Origin: Photobacterium toruni | GTDB taxonomy: Bacteria; Pseudomonadota; Gammaproteobacteria; Enterobacterales; Vibrionaceae | Reading direction: 5' to 3' | Length of the DNA: 64,000 nucleotides | Assembly: GCF_024529955.1 (NCBI RefSeq) | Contig: NZ_AP024855.1 | Coordinates: forward strand, 806,001 to 870,000 | Shown: positions 41,614 to 50,722 of the stretch, piece by piece | Numbering within the stretch: the first letter of the stretch is position 1 | Layout of the letters: each line of letters begins with the position of its first letter | The notes under the pieces: model-generated | What the model was told of the DNA's origin: nothing | The model's input: only the letters and a program-made list of their open reading frames with translations | Database searches by the model: none | Program-made: the position numbers and the translations under genes

Positions 41614-43029
41614 ATGAAGATTAGGCCATTGATGGTGAAGCAACTCACGATTGCATTATTAGCAATCGTACCTACGGTACATGCTGCACCTATTAGTTTT
41701 AATGATGCTTGGCATACGGTTGTTACGACAAACGATGGTTTAGCGGCGAATCGTGCCAGTATTGAACAAGCACAATATATGCAAGATGCAGCTCGAGATA
41801 TGTATTTGCCTAAGGTCACAGTGGGGGCTAATTATACCCGCTTAGATCATGATATTAAATTGTCGCCATCTGATCTTTTTGGTAGTACCTCAGCTTCACA
41901 GACTGAAATTGGTCAAGTAATTAATAATATTATATCTAATTCACAATTAAACTCGGCTTTGACATCTAATATTTCTGATCGTGATGTATTTACTAGTTCG
42001 ATTCGTGCGATTTGGCCAATATTTACTGGTGGTCGTATTAATGCGGCGCAAGATATTGCTGAAGGAAAAACAGATCAAGCTAAATATATGTTAGCCATGC
42101 AGCAACAAGCAAAGTTTGAAGACTTATCCCGCTTTTATTTTGGGGTGGTATTAGCAAAAAATGTATTACAAACGCGTACTGATGTCGCTAATGGTTTAAA
42201 ACGTCATTATGAAGATGCGATAAAGCTGGAACAACAAGGTCAAATTGCACGAGTTGAGCGTTTACAAGCGCAAGCTGCGTATGATAAAGCCAAAGTAGAA
42301 CAGCAAAAATCTTTTCGTGATTTAGAAATCGCACAAGTAGCGCTAACGCAGTTATTAAAACAAACTACGCCAGCAATGCCATTAACTGGGCTATTTATTA
42401 ATAACTCATTACCACCAATGTCTGCTTTTGTTGATAAAACGTTGGCAACCTATCCTGGCTTGCATATTTTAGATGCTAAACGTAAGCAAGCGGGGGGCTT
42501 GATAGATGTAGAACAAGGAAAATATTACCCTGAAGTGTACTTATATGGTGATTATAATTTACATGATAGTGGTAGTTTGGCCGCTACATTAGCACCTGAT
42601 TGGGCGGTTGGCGTTGGGGTGAGTGTACCATTGATAGATAACTCTGGTCGTTCAGGGAAATTAAGTGCTGCCCATTCAATGGTGACACAAGTTAACCATT
42701 TACGCGCGCAAGCCCAGCAAGATCTGACGGTATTAGTTGAAAAGACATACCGTGAAGCGAAACAAGCTCTAGAAGAATATAAGGGTTTAGCATCGAGTTT
42801 AGCTCTTGCTAATGAAAATAGTGTCTTACGAGAAAAAGCATTTGGACAAGGGTTATCAACGTCATTAGATGTTGTTGATGCTGAACTTTTTGTTGCCAGC
42901 ATTAAAACTCAGCGGTTAGCCGCAGCTTATCAATATGTTGCTTGCTTAACTCGTTTACTTGCCATTAGTGGTGAAATGAATACATTTAAAAATTATCAGC
43001 AATATCAAGGGATCGAGGTCAAATTATAA
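41614..43029 (+). CDS. TolC-family outer-membrane efflux protein
   Basis: 471 residues. A signal peptide ends near residue 25 (VHAAPI). Two outer-membrane-efflux domains follow, with long Gln/Ala-rich helices (QAKYMLAMQQQAKFEDLSRFYFGVV, YDKAKVEQQKSFRDLEIAQ) and a second half repeating the pattern. It forms the outer-membrane tunnel of the exporter. AAGG seven bases before the ATG sets the start. The stop codon shares one base with the next start (43029), so it is translationally coupled to the HlyD-like gene. Confidence 0.9.
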   Translation: MKIRPLMVKQLTIALLAIVPTVHAAPISFNDAWHTVVTTNDGLAANRASIEQAQYMQDAARDMYLPKVTVGANYTRLDHDIKLSPSDLFGSTSASQTEIGQVINNIISNSQLNSALTSNISDRDVFTSSIRAIWPIFTGGRINAAQDIAEGKTDQAKYMLAMQQQAKFEDLSRFYFGVVLAKNVLQTRTDVANGLKRHYEDAIKLEQQGQIARVERLQAQAAYDKAKVEQQKSFRDLEIAQVALTQLLKQTTPAMPLTGLFINNSLPPMSAFVDKTLATYPGLHILDAKRKQAGGLIDVEQGKYYPEVYLYGDYNLHDSGSLAATLAPDWAVGVGVSVPLIDNSGRSGKLSAAHSMVTQVNHLRAQAQQDLTVLVEKTYREAKQALEEYKGLASSLALANENSVLREKAFGQGLSTSLDVVDAELFVASIKTQRLAAAYQYVACLTRLLAISGEMNTFKNYQQYQGIEVKL

Positions 43030-44003
43030 TGAGTAAGTTAAAAGCAATTGCAGTCGCGGTTCCTGTTATCGCAGTGGTTGGATGGTTAGGTTATACCTTT
43101 TGGCAAGCATACCAACCGCAACCTGAGCGTATGCAAGGGCAAATTGAAGCCCAGCAATATAATATTGCCTCAAAAGTACCTGGACGTATTGATAAAGTTT
43201 TAGTGCGTAAAGGCGATGAAGTTCAATCAGGACAATTGATCTTTACTATTTTAAGCCCTGAAATTGACGCTAAATTAGAACAGGCTCAAGCGGGTGAGCA
43301 AGCGGCAGGTGCATTAGCGCAAGAAGCAGAAAAAGGTGCGCGTATTCAACAAATCGCAGCAGCAAAAGATCAGTGGGGCAAAGCTAAAGCTGCGGCGGCA
43401 CTGATGCAAAAAACCTATGTTCGAATTAATAACCTTTATAAAGACGGTGTGTTAGCTGAACAAAAACGTGATGAAGTGTATACCCAATGGCAAGCTGCTC
43501 AATTTACTGAAAGTGCTGCTTTTCAAATGTACCAAATGGCAACAGAAGGTGCGCGGGCTGAAACTAAGCGTGCTGCTCAAGAAAAAGTCAAAATGGCAGC
43601 GGGGGCTGTTGCTGAAGTTCAAGCTTATGTTGCCGATACAAAGGTAAGTAGTTGGCATAAAGGTGAAGTATCACAAGTGTTACTTCACGATGGCGAATTA
43701 GCACCACAAGGTTTTCCGGTGGTGAATATCATTGATATTAGTGACGCATGGGCTGTATTTAATGTGCGTGAAGATAAGCTTAAAGACTATCAAGAAGGTA
43801 AAACTTTCAAGGTTACTATTCCAGCTTTAGGGGATAAAAGTTACCAGTTAAAAGTAACTCATGTGGCTGTAATGGGTGATTTCGCAACTTGGCGTGCTAC
43901 CGACACCGCTAAAGGCTTTGATATGCGAACATTTGAAGTAGAAGCTCGTCCGACTCAGCCTATTGATGGTTTACGGGTTGGTATGAGTGTGATTGTTGAG
44001 TAA
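43029..44003 (+). CDS. HlyD-family membrane fusion protein
   Basis: 324 residues. One N-terminal membrane anchor (residues 6-26, IAVAVPVIAVVGWLGYTFW) is followed by the biotinyl-lipoyl half (EAQQYNIASKVPGRIDKVLVRKGDEVQSGQLIF), an alpha-helical hairpin rich in Ala, Gln and Lys, and a beta-barrel domain. It bridges the inner-membrane permeases and the TolC-like tunnel. It resembles Escherichia coli YhiI-type adaptors that work with ABC-2 permeases. It overlaps the TolC-like gene by one base and the permease frame follows within five bases. Confidence 0.9.
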   Translation: MSKLKAIAVAVPVIAVVGWLGYTFWQAYQPQPERMQGQIEAQQYNIASKVPGRIDKVLVRKGDEVQSGQLIFTILSPEIDAKLEQAQAGEQAAGALAQEAEKGARIQQIAAAKDQWGKAKAAAALMQKTYVRINNLYKDGVLAEQKRDEVYTQWQAAQFTESAAFQMYQMATEGARAETKRAAQEKVKMAAGAVAEVQAYVADTKVSSWHKGEVSQVLLHDGELAPQGFPVVNIIDISDAWAVFNVREDKLKDYQEGKTFKVTIPALGDKSYQLKVTHVAVMGDFATWRATDTAKGFDMRTFEVEARPTQPIDGLRVGMSVIVE

Positions 44004-44007
44004 TGAT

Positions 44008-45192
44008 ATGGTTATTTATTCGGCAATAAAAAAAGAGTGGCATACGATTTGGCAAGATGCATGGTTGCGAGCATTGGTGATTTGGCTACCTGTATTATTG
44101 TTTTTGACAATGTGGGCGATTTTTGCGACGGGTATTGCGCGTAATTTACCGGTTGGTATTGTAGATCTTGATCATAGCCAAATGTCACGTCAGTTAACTC
44201 GCTATATTGATGCTAGTCCGAGTATGGCTGTTACACGTCAATTTACGGATGATCATACCGCCAGTGCTGCGATGCGGGCGAATGATATTTATGCAATGGT
44301 GGTGATCCCTGATAACTATGAAAAAGACGTTAAATTAGGTCAAGCACCGCAAATAACAACATTTTACAATGGGCAATTTATCTTAATCGGTAAAGTCATT
44401 AGTTCGGCGATGTTACAAGTTACTGGCACTTATAATGCAGGTGTTGAAGCGATGAGGAATATGAGTTCTGGCGCGCCAATTCCTCTACAAGCACTAGGAA
44501 TAGCTGTTCCTATTCAAGCTCAAATAACCCCTTTGTTTAATAGTAATAGCCATTATGGTCAATTTTTAGTTTCAGCAATTATTCCTTCTATTTGGCAAAT
44601 TTTAATTGTTGCAACGACCGTGTTGGCGTTAGTACATGAATCACGGGGTCAGGGGTTGTGGCAGTGGCTAGCACAAACACCTTGTCAAAAAATACTGGGT
44701 AAACTATTAGCATATTCAGGCTTATTTTTAATTCAGGGTCTGCTGTTTTTATGGTGGATGTATATTGCGCTTGATTGGCCGATGCATGGTCATTGGGGGC
44801 TATTAATTGTCGCTCAAATATTGATGATATTTGCTTGTCAAAGTATGGCGAGTTTGATTTATTTTGTCACGATGGAAGCACCACGCGCAATGAGTTTTGT
44901 TGCGGCCTATACTGCGCCAGCATTTGCTTTTATGGGGGTTACTTTCCCTGCGACGGATATGCCTATTATTGCCAAAATGTGGCGTGGGTTATTACCAGTA
45001 AGTCATTATATTGAAGTGCAATTACAGCAAGTCGATTATGGTAGTGGTTGGTATCAAGCCTCGCATCAATTGTTGGTATTAAGTAGCTTTATATGCGCTT
45101 TATTTTTGGCGATAGGATTAATGCTAGTTCGTCGTAAAAAGGCATTGGCAATAATGAGCACAGCTGCGGGAGATCATCATGAGTTGGGGTGA
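44008..45192 (+). CDS. ABC-2 type permease, first of a pair
   Basis: 394 residues from the ATG at 44008 (an in-frame TTG at 43993 would overlap the HlyD gene). One N-terminal membrane segment (about 20-40) is followed by a large extracytoplasmic domain (PVGIVDLDHSQMSRQLTRYIDAS) and five C-terminal membrane segments, the layout of YhhJ/ABC-2 membrane proteins. No Walker A or ABC signature is present. It overlaps the second permease by 14 bp, so the two are coupled and probably form a heterodimer. The ATPase partner is not encoded in this operon. Confidence 0.85.
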   Translation: MVIYSAIKKEWHTIWQDAWLRALVIWLPVLLFLTMWAIFATGIARNLPVGIVDLDHSQMSRQLTRYIDASPSMAVTRQFTDDHTASAAMRANDIYAMVVIPDNYEKDVKLGQAPQITTFYNGQFILIGKVISSAMLQVTGTYNAGVEAMRNMSSGAPIPLQALGIAVPIQAQITPLFNSNSHYGQFLVSAIIPSIWQILIVATTVLALVHESRGQGLWQWLAQTPCQKILGKLLAYSGLFLIQGLLFLWWMYIALDWPMHGHWGLLIVAQILMIFACQSMASLIYFVTMEAPRAMSFVAAYTAPAFAFMGVTFPATDMPIIAKMWRGLLPVSHYIEVQLQQVDYGSGWYQASHQLLVLSSFICALFLAIGLMLVRRKKALAIMSTAAGDHHELG

Positions 45193-46321
45193 TTTATTTA
45201 AGCATGAATTAAAAGCTATTTTCAGTAATTTTTCGTTGGTTTTTACTGTCTTTGGTGGCGTAGTCTTTTATTCTTTTTTATATCCATTACCGTATATTAA
45301 TGAATTACCACGAGATCAACGTGTCGCAGTGGTGAATCTTGATCATAGCCAAATGAGTCGAGAGTTAATTCGAATGGCAAATGCCACACCACAAGTGAAT
45401 ATTACGCAGCATCTTGGCAGTATTCATGCAGCGACCGTGGCACTAGAGGATCGTCAGGTTGATGGTATTTTAGTGATCCCCGAGCATTTCTATCGTGATG
45501 TAATGATGGGAACCAGTCCCACATTGGCTTATGCTGGTAATGCGGCCTTATTTTTAGTGTATGGTACGGTAGTTGAAGGCTTAAATAGTGCCGGTAATGG
45601 CTTAGCCGTTAAAGCTAAAATTAATCGCATGATGTTAACTGGTGATGGTGAAGTAGAGGCGAAACAGCATGTGACGGCAATGAAACTTAATATGCGACCC
45701 GTATTTAACGTCACCATGGGCTATATTAATTACGTTGTACCTGCCGTATTTGTGTTGATCCTACATCAGACTTTATTGATTGGAGTGGGCATGATGGGGG
45801 CGGCAGAAAATGAAGCTCGGGCTGTAGGTAAAACCGGTTATTGGGCGCAATACCCAATTTGGATGGTAATGGCAGTACGCGCATGCTTATTCACTTTAAT
45901 CTATTTACCATTAGTAATGTATTATTTTGGATTTAGTTATGTTTACTACGGCGTAAATAGATTGGCATCGATTAGCGACTTAGCCATGATGATAATTCCA
46001 TTTTTATTAGCAGTGATTATGCTTGGAATGGTGTTAGGTCAGCTATTACCTCGTTGTGAATTAGTAACACTGGTGGTGTTATTAAGTTCGCTACCATTGG
46101 TGTTTAGTGCTGGATTTATTTGGCCGCCATCAGCAATACCGACGGTTATTAATTATATTGCACAATTAGTGCCTTCTACTGCGGCAATAAATGGTTTTCT
46201 TGGTCTGAATCAATTAGGAGCGACGTTTGCTCAAGAAATTGATCGCTGGGGGCAACTGTGGTTACAGTTTATTGGCTTTGCTGGAATCAGTTATTGGCTA
46301 ATGCGGCGAGCACGAAAATAG
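45179..46321 (+). CDS. ABC-2 type permease, second of a pair
   Basis: 380 residues with the same layout as the upstream permease: N-terminal helix (residues 15-35), extracytoplasmic domain with the matching motif VAVVNLDHSQMSRELIRMA and a cluster of C-terminal helices. The repeated LDHSQMSR motif shows the two arose by duplication. It is the last gene of the operon, followed by a strong terminator, so a nucleotide-binding subunit is absent here. GGAG lies nine bases before the ATG. Confidence 0.85.
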   Translation: MSWGDLFKHELKAIFSNFSLVFTVFGGVVFYSFLYPLPYINELPRDQRVAVVNLDHSQMSRELIRMANATPQVNITQHLGSIHAATVALEDRQVDGILVIPEHFYRDVMMGTSPTLAYAGNAALFLVYGTVVEGLNSAGNGLAVKAKINRMMLTGDGEVEAKQHVTAMKLNMRPVFNVTMGYINYVVPAVFVLILHQTLLIGVGMMGAAENEARAVGKTGYWAQYPIWMVMAVRACLFTLIYLPLVMYYFGFSYVYYGVNRLASISDLAMMIIPFLLAVIMLGMVLGQLLPRCELVTLVVLLSSLPLVFSAGFIWPPSAIPTVINYIAQLVPSTAAINGFLGLNQLGATFAQEIDRWGQLWLQFIGFAGISYWLMRRARK

Positions 46322-46336
46322 AACATTAATCTTAAT

Positions 46337-46366
46337 AAAAAGAGCATATTGATGCTCTTTTTTTTT
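46337..46366 (+). terminator. Terminator of the export operon
   Basis: AAAAAGAGCAT, ATTG-containing loop, ATGCTCTTTTT with a nine-base T-run, 15 bp after the last permease gene. Confidence 0.9.
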
Positions 46367-46484
46367 GCAATTAAATGTACGCTGTTTTATATTGGCGGAA
46401 GTTGAGTAAATAAGATGTGGCAAATGTTAATTTTACAGCCACACTTAATGAGTAAAGTTACGTTTAAATTAGCAGGAGGTTGCC

Positions 46485-46973
46485 TTGAGTCATAAATCAA
46501 TAGCAAATAAAAAAGTAATGGTTGCTGTCGCGATGATGTTGTCATTAGGTGTCGTGGGTTGTGCTCAAAACCCTTATGGTGATGCTTACAATGTTGGTGA
46601 AGCTCGCACGATGCAAACAGTTTCGACTGGGACAATCACCAAATTAGACGCCGTAACAATGAGTTCTGATGGCGAAAGTACCATTGGTACGCTTGCTGGT
46701 GCTGCTGTCGGTGGTATTTTAGGCTCTAAAATTGGTGGCGGATCAGGCTCTGATATTGCAGCAATTGGTGGTGCACTTGCTGGTGGCGCGTTAGGTAATA
46801 CCGCTGGAGATGCAATCAGTAAACGCCAAGGTGTTAATATTGTCATCAAGTTAGATAGTGGTCGTACTGTCGCCGTTGTACAGCAAGTCGATCCTAATAT
46901 GATCTTCCGCGTTGGTCAGCGAGTTGATATTTATCAGCAAGGAAGTACAACACGTGTTGTACCTGCTAATTAA
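46485..46973 (+). CDS. slyB: SlyB/Pcp-like glycine-zipper outer-membrane lipoprotein
   Basis: 162 residues from a TTG start that has AGGAGG five bases upstream, a strong site that fixes it. Lipobox GVVGC at about residues 22-26. The glycine-zipper 2TM domain follows (TIGTLAGAAVGGILGSKIGGG...GGALAGGALGNTAG), then a C-terminal beta-rich part (VNIVIKLDSGRTVAVVQQVDP, VGQRVDIYQQGS). SlyB-type proteins form outer-membrane rings that support membrane integrity under stress. The gene is monocistronic. slyB is the closest known name; other Pcp-family names are possible. Confidence 0.85.
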   Translation: MSHKSIANKKVMVAVAMMLSLGVVGCAQNPYGDAYNVGEARTMQTVSTGTITKLDAVTMSSDGESTIGTLAGAAVGGILGSKIGGGSGSDIAAIGGALAGGALGNTAGDAISKRQGVNIVIKLDSGRTVAVVQQVDPNMIFRVGQRVDIYQQGSTTRVVPAN

Positions 46974-46994
46974 GTAAAACCGGCAATTATATAT

Positions 46995-47020
46995 AAAAGG
47001 CAGTGAAGACTGCCTTTTTT
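46995..47020 (+). terminator. Terminator of the slyB-like gene
   Basis: AAAAGGCAGT, GAAG loop, ACTGCCTTTT and further T residues. The 370 bp after it, to the OPA gene, are AT-rich with no gene seen. Confidence 0.9.
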
Positions 47021-47392
47021 ATTAATTGTCATTTTATAACAGCATATCAAACTGGGTTCATTGTTATTTAAGTGATGTTAATGTTGGTATATTGTTTTTT
47101 TTATGAAAATATATTTTATTTTTTAACGTAGATATGATTTTTTTAGTCATATATTATACAGCGTAGTAATTTATTGCTTTTTATTAAAGTCTGTTATTTT
47201 GTGTTTTGTGGTTTATTATTTTGTTTAAATATATAGCTTAGGCATTTTATACTGATTACGTGGTTGATTTAACTATTTGTCAAATGAATAGGCTAACGTA
47301 TAAATAATAATCAAATAATTAAATTGTAACTAATTGTGTCCAAGAGTAGGCTGTGCGCATTATAAATACCCTCTTTGAACGACTCATATTAG

Positions 47393-48679
47393 ATGAATAA
47401 CCCTAAATTAGATGCAACTTATAAACGCCTTCGTTGGCAAATAATTATTACTACTTTCTTAACTTATACAGTGATGTATATTTCAAGAAAAGCGTTTGCT
47501 GCCGCTGCACCATTATTAATGAAAGATTTAGGCATGACTGTTGTTCAGTTCGGTTTAGCCTCTTCGATTTATTATATTCTATACGGCCTTTCAAAGTTTA
47601 GTTCAGGTCTTCTTGCCGATAGAATTAATCCTCGTTTATTTTTAGCACCAGTATTAGTTGTAATTGCCATTATCAACGTCGGTATTGGTATGACTAATAG
47701 TGTGACTATGCTGTTAGTATTGTATTGTTCAACCGCAGTGGTTCAAGGCTGTGGTTTTCCACCTATCGCAAAAGCAATCAGTCAGTGGTACTCAAAATCT
47801 GAGCGTGGTGGTTGGTATTCGCTATGGAACACATCTCATAATGTCGGTGGCGCATTAGCCCCATTAATTGCTTCTGCCGTTATTGCTTATACTGGTAACT
47901 GGCGTTATGCATTTTATGTTCCTGCTGTTATTACGGCAGTACAAGCATTGATAGCTGCTATTTTAATGCGTGGTAAGCCTGAAAATTATGGATTACCGAA
48001 TGTGGGTGTTTGGCGTAATGATACTAAACAACTAGAGATTAATAAGCGTTCTGAAACTGGATTATCAATGTGGGTAATGTTTCAACGCTATATTTTGACT
48101 AATCCTATTATTTGGTTGGCTATCGGCGGTGACTTATGTATTTATGTGATCCGTACTGTTTCGAGCGATTGGGTAAGTGTTTACTTCGTTGATGTACTAC
48201 ACTGGGACTTAGTTAAATCTAACTCTTTAGTTGCTTGGTTTGAAGTCGGTGGCATTGTTGGTGGTTTAACATCTGGTATTATTTCAGATAAATTCTTTGG
48301 CGCTGATCGCTGGAAAACAATTTTAATTTATTGCTTTGTCTTAATTGGCGGTATGGTTGGTGTGGCATTAACACTGCATATTGACTACATGCTAGTTGCT
48401 GCGTGTTTCTTTATTATCGGTGCTGGTATTTATGCTCCGCAAATGTTGTTTGCATTAGGTATTATTGAAGCATCACATGCTGATGGTGCCGGTGCTGCAA
48501 CGGGTCTGAAAGGTGGTGTTACTTACATTGGTGCGGCACTTGCCGGTGCGCCTATTGCGATGATCCAAACAAGCTATTCATGGAATGGTGTATTTGTATT
48601 ACTCGCTGTAATTGCAGTTATCTTAGTTATATTAACATGCACAATTATTCGTGTTGACAGTAAGCGTTTACCGATGTAA
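47393..48679 (+). CDS. OPA-family organophosphate:phosphate antiporter
   Basis: 428 residues with about 12 membrane segments, in the MFS family of GlpT, UhpT, UhpC and PgtP. Marks are YISRKAFAAAAPLLMKDLG, YGLSKFSSGLLADRINPR, the SLWNTSHNVGGALAPLI stretch seen in UhpT/GlpT and RGKPENYGLP. It would exchange a sugar phosphate or glycerol 3-phosphate for phosphate across the inner membrane. No uhpAB or glp gene is adjacent, so the substrate is open. There is no clear ribosome-binding site before the ATG. It ends at a strong terminator shared with the convergent gene. Confidence 0.85.
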   Translation: MNNPKLDATYKRLRWQIIITTFLTYTVMYISRKAFAAAAPLLMKDLGMTVVQFGLASSIYYILYGLSKFSSGLLADRINPRLFLAPVLVVIAIINVGIGMTNSVTMLLVLYCSTAVVQGCGFPPIAKAISQWYSKSERGGWYSLWNTSHNVGGALAPLIASAVIAYTGNWRYAFYVPAVITAVQALIAAILMRGKPENYGLPNVGVWRNDTKQLEINKRSETGLSMWVMFQRYILTNPIIWLAIGGDLCIYVIRTVSSDWVSVYFVDVLHWDLVKSNSLVAWFEVGGIVGGLTSGIISDKFFGADRWKTILIYCFVLIGGMVGVALTLHIDYMLVAACFFIIGAGIYAPQMLFALGIIEASHADGAGAATGLKGGVTYIGAALAGAPIAMIQTSYSWNGVFVLLAVIAVILVILTCTIIRVDSKRLPM

Positions 48680-48697
48680 ACCGCAATTATAGATAAT

Positions 48698-48726
48698 AAA
48701 AAAGCGACCGAAATGGTCGCTTTTTT
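48698..48726. terminator. Bidirectional terminator, OPA gene / FGase-DUF1704 gene
   Basis: AAAAAAGCGACC, GAAAT loop, GGTCGCTTTTTT. T-runs exist on both strands between two convergent genes. Confidence 0.9.
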
Positions 48727-48742
48727 GTTTTAGGGTTAACGG

Positions 48743-50722
48743 TTAACGAATAGAGTTCAGCATAAAGTCCATTACTGGATCAATATCAGCATCAATATCA
48801 AGAGCCTTGGGCATAAAGCTTGGTGCTTTTAGAATGCCACGCTCAATTAACTCATCAAGTAAGGGTTTAAATTCAAACCCTGTTTTACCGATAAACAATG
48901 AAGTTAAATCTTCTGTTTGATATGCATGAATAGCATCTTTTAAGCCTCGTAGATACAGGAAGTCTTTAGTAAAACCACCACCACGATAAGCTCGTGCTGT
49001 AATGGTAAAGGCTTCATCATCACAGACATCATAATCATGACGTAAGCTGTTAAAACAGTCGTTAAAACTATCACCGTTAACCATCATTTCAACAGCAACC
49101 ACACGTAACGCCAATGTTTTTAGGCGATGAAGTGGAAAACTACCTGATAAATGTTCACATAAAATGGCTAGACCTTCTTGAGTATGAGTATTACCCGGTA
49201 AGCCTAGTTGTAGAATTTTAAGTGGTTGTCTTTCAGCATTCACTGAGGTGACAAGGTGAACACCTAGTTCATGGTGGATTAAGGCATCTAAATCACCTTG
49301 GGTAAAGCGACTATTTGGATTGACCTTAATCACTTTGCCACTCACCATTGCACGAGCAATTAGCTGTTTTGATGACACCACTTTACAAGGAATGTCATAT
49401 TCAGCTGCTGCTATTTTAAAAGCTTCAATTGCTTCTTTGGCACTAATATTGGCTGGTTGTTGATCTTTATATTCACACGCATGGAGAATGAATTTCGCAT
49501 TCGCAATATCACGTTCATCTGGCTGACCGTAATAACGTAGCGAGTTATATAAAAACTCATCAGTACCAATGCTGCATAATAGATCAATACGTACAGCAAG
49601 CTGATCGATGACTTTACGGTACATTTTTTGTACGTCAGCATCGCGGATCGTTTCCACTGGCAAGCGGTAAAGCTGTTCACGGAATTTATACGGATCCAAA
49701 TCTAATTGACGGTAAGTAAACTGTGGCTGATAGCTGTATGGTTTACTTAAAAAACGTCGCTTCTCTTGCTTTAAGTTTGTTGGGTTAATATAGCTTAAGG
49801 TATTGATACCTCTTGCTATTTTATATAGTTTACGATCAAGGTTAATCACTTCTTTAGACAGATTCGAAGCTAACACATCGCTACCAGTAAGCCCTTTAGC
49901 TTTGGTTCGCTTGGTGATAGTGAATGCCGCATGTTCAGTGATCACTGTTTTCATTGACTCATTCAATTTTTCAATCACAAGCGGGTAGGCTTCGCCGCCT
50001 TCTTCGTTCATGAAAATCTTTTTGACCTCAATTGGCATAATTAAGGTGTTTTTGAAGTGTTGTTTAATGAATGTTGCTTGGTAACCTAACCCTTTAAAAA
50101 TATCATTTTCAAGCGCATTAACATCTATATTAGGTAGCTCAACATGGTTAAGCCCTTCAAGTAAGACATCAATTTCTTTGCGCCATCGACGACGGTTTAC
50201 CTGCATAGTACCGACATTAAATGTAGGTGTTGCAGTATCAATACGCTGGTAATTATACGAATGGATATCGTAAATTAGACACAAGCCAAATTGTAGCTCT
50301 AAGGTTTCAACTAAGCACTGTAGAATACGATAGTAACTTTGGTGTTTAGCGAGGGTTATTTCGCGTTCAGCCTCACTAAGCGGTGTTAGCCAAACATTCT
50401 TTCCCCATGCGTCATCATAGATGCAATTTTCAGGCGCACGGTTGAGATCATACTCATACCGTGAATCTTCCCCTTGCAATACGATTGGCAATGAAGAAAT
50501 GAAGTCTCCAGTATAAGGATCTTCTTCAAAATAACGTTCTTCTTCCGTTAACGCACACTGCGCTTGCAGTGATTGGCGCAATTGATGACCATTATGGATT
50601 GCTGTTGCAATATAAGGTTGATATTCACTGATGCGAATCATCAAGCTACCATCGTCAAGATACGCTTCAAATGGAGTAAGGCTACGTATTTTCGCTAAAA
50701 TTTCTAACTCAGTAAGATGCAT
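48743..50722 (-). CDS. FGase-like/DUF1704 (QEGLA) fusion protein
   Basis: 659 residues. The N-terminal part (about 40-280) resembles N-formylglutamate amidohydrolases (GEDSRYEYDLNRAP, LIYDIHSYNY). The C-terminal part (about 330-640) is DUF1704, the flavohemoglobin expression-modulating QEGLA family, with the metallopeptidase-like HHELGVH, TQEGLA and AYRGGGFTKDFLYLRGL. The eukaryotic DUF1704 protein MATCAP removes the C-terminal Tyr of tubulin, so a carboxypeptidase-like activity is possible. The gene overlaps the GshB-like gene upstream by 14 bp, so the two proteins very likely work together on a peptide or glutamyl compound. The substrate is unknown. Confidence 0.85.
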   Translation of the reverse strand: MHLTELEILAKIRSLTPFEAYLDDGSLMIRISEYQPYIATAIHNGHQLRQSLQAQCALTEEERYFEEDPYTGDFISSLPIVLQGEDSRYEYDLNRAPENCIYDDAWGKNVWLTPLSEAEREITLAKHQSYYRILQCLVETLELQFGLCLIYDIHSYNYQRIDTATPTFNVGTMQVNRRRWRKEIDVLLEGLNHVELPNIDVNALENDIFKGLGYQATFIKQHFKNTLIMPIEVKKIFMNEEGGEAYPLVIEKLNESMKTVITEHAAFTITKRTKAKGLTGSDVLASNLSKEVINLDRKLYKIARGINTLSYINPTNLKQEKRRFLSKPYSYQPQFTYRQLDLDPYKFREQLYRLPVETIRDADVQKMYRKVIDQLAVRIDLLCSIGTDEFLYNSLRYYGQPDERDIANAKFILHACEYKDQQPANISAKEAIEAFKIAAAEYDIPCKVVSSKQLIARAMVSGKVIKVNPNSRFTQGDLDALIHHELGVHLVTSVNAERQPLKILQLGLPGNTHTQEGLAILCEHLSGSFPLHRLKTLALRVVAVEMMVNGDSFNDCFNSLRHDYDVCDDEAFTITARAYRGGGFTKDFLYLRGLKDAIHAYQTEDLTSLFIGKTGFEFKPLLDELIERGILKAPSFMPKALDIDADIDPVMDFMLNSIR

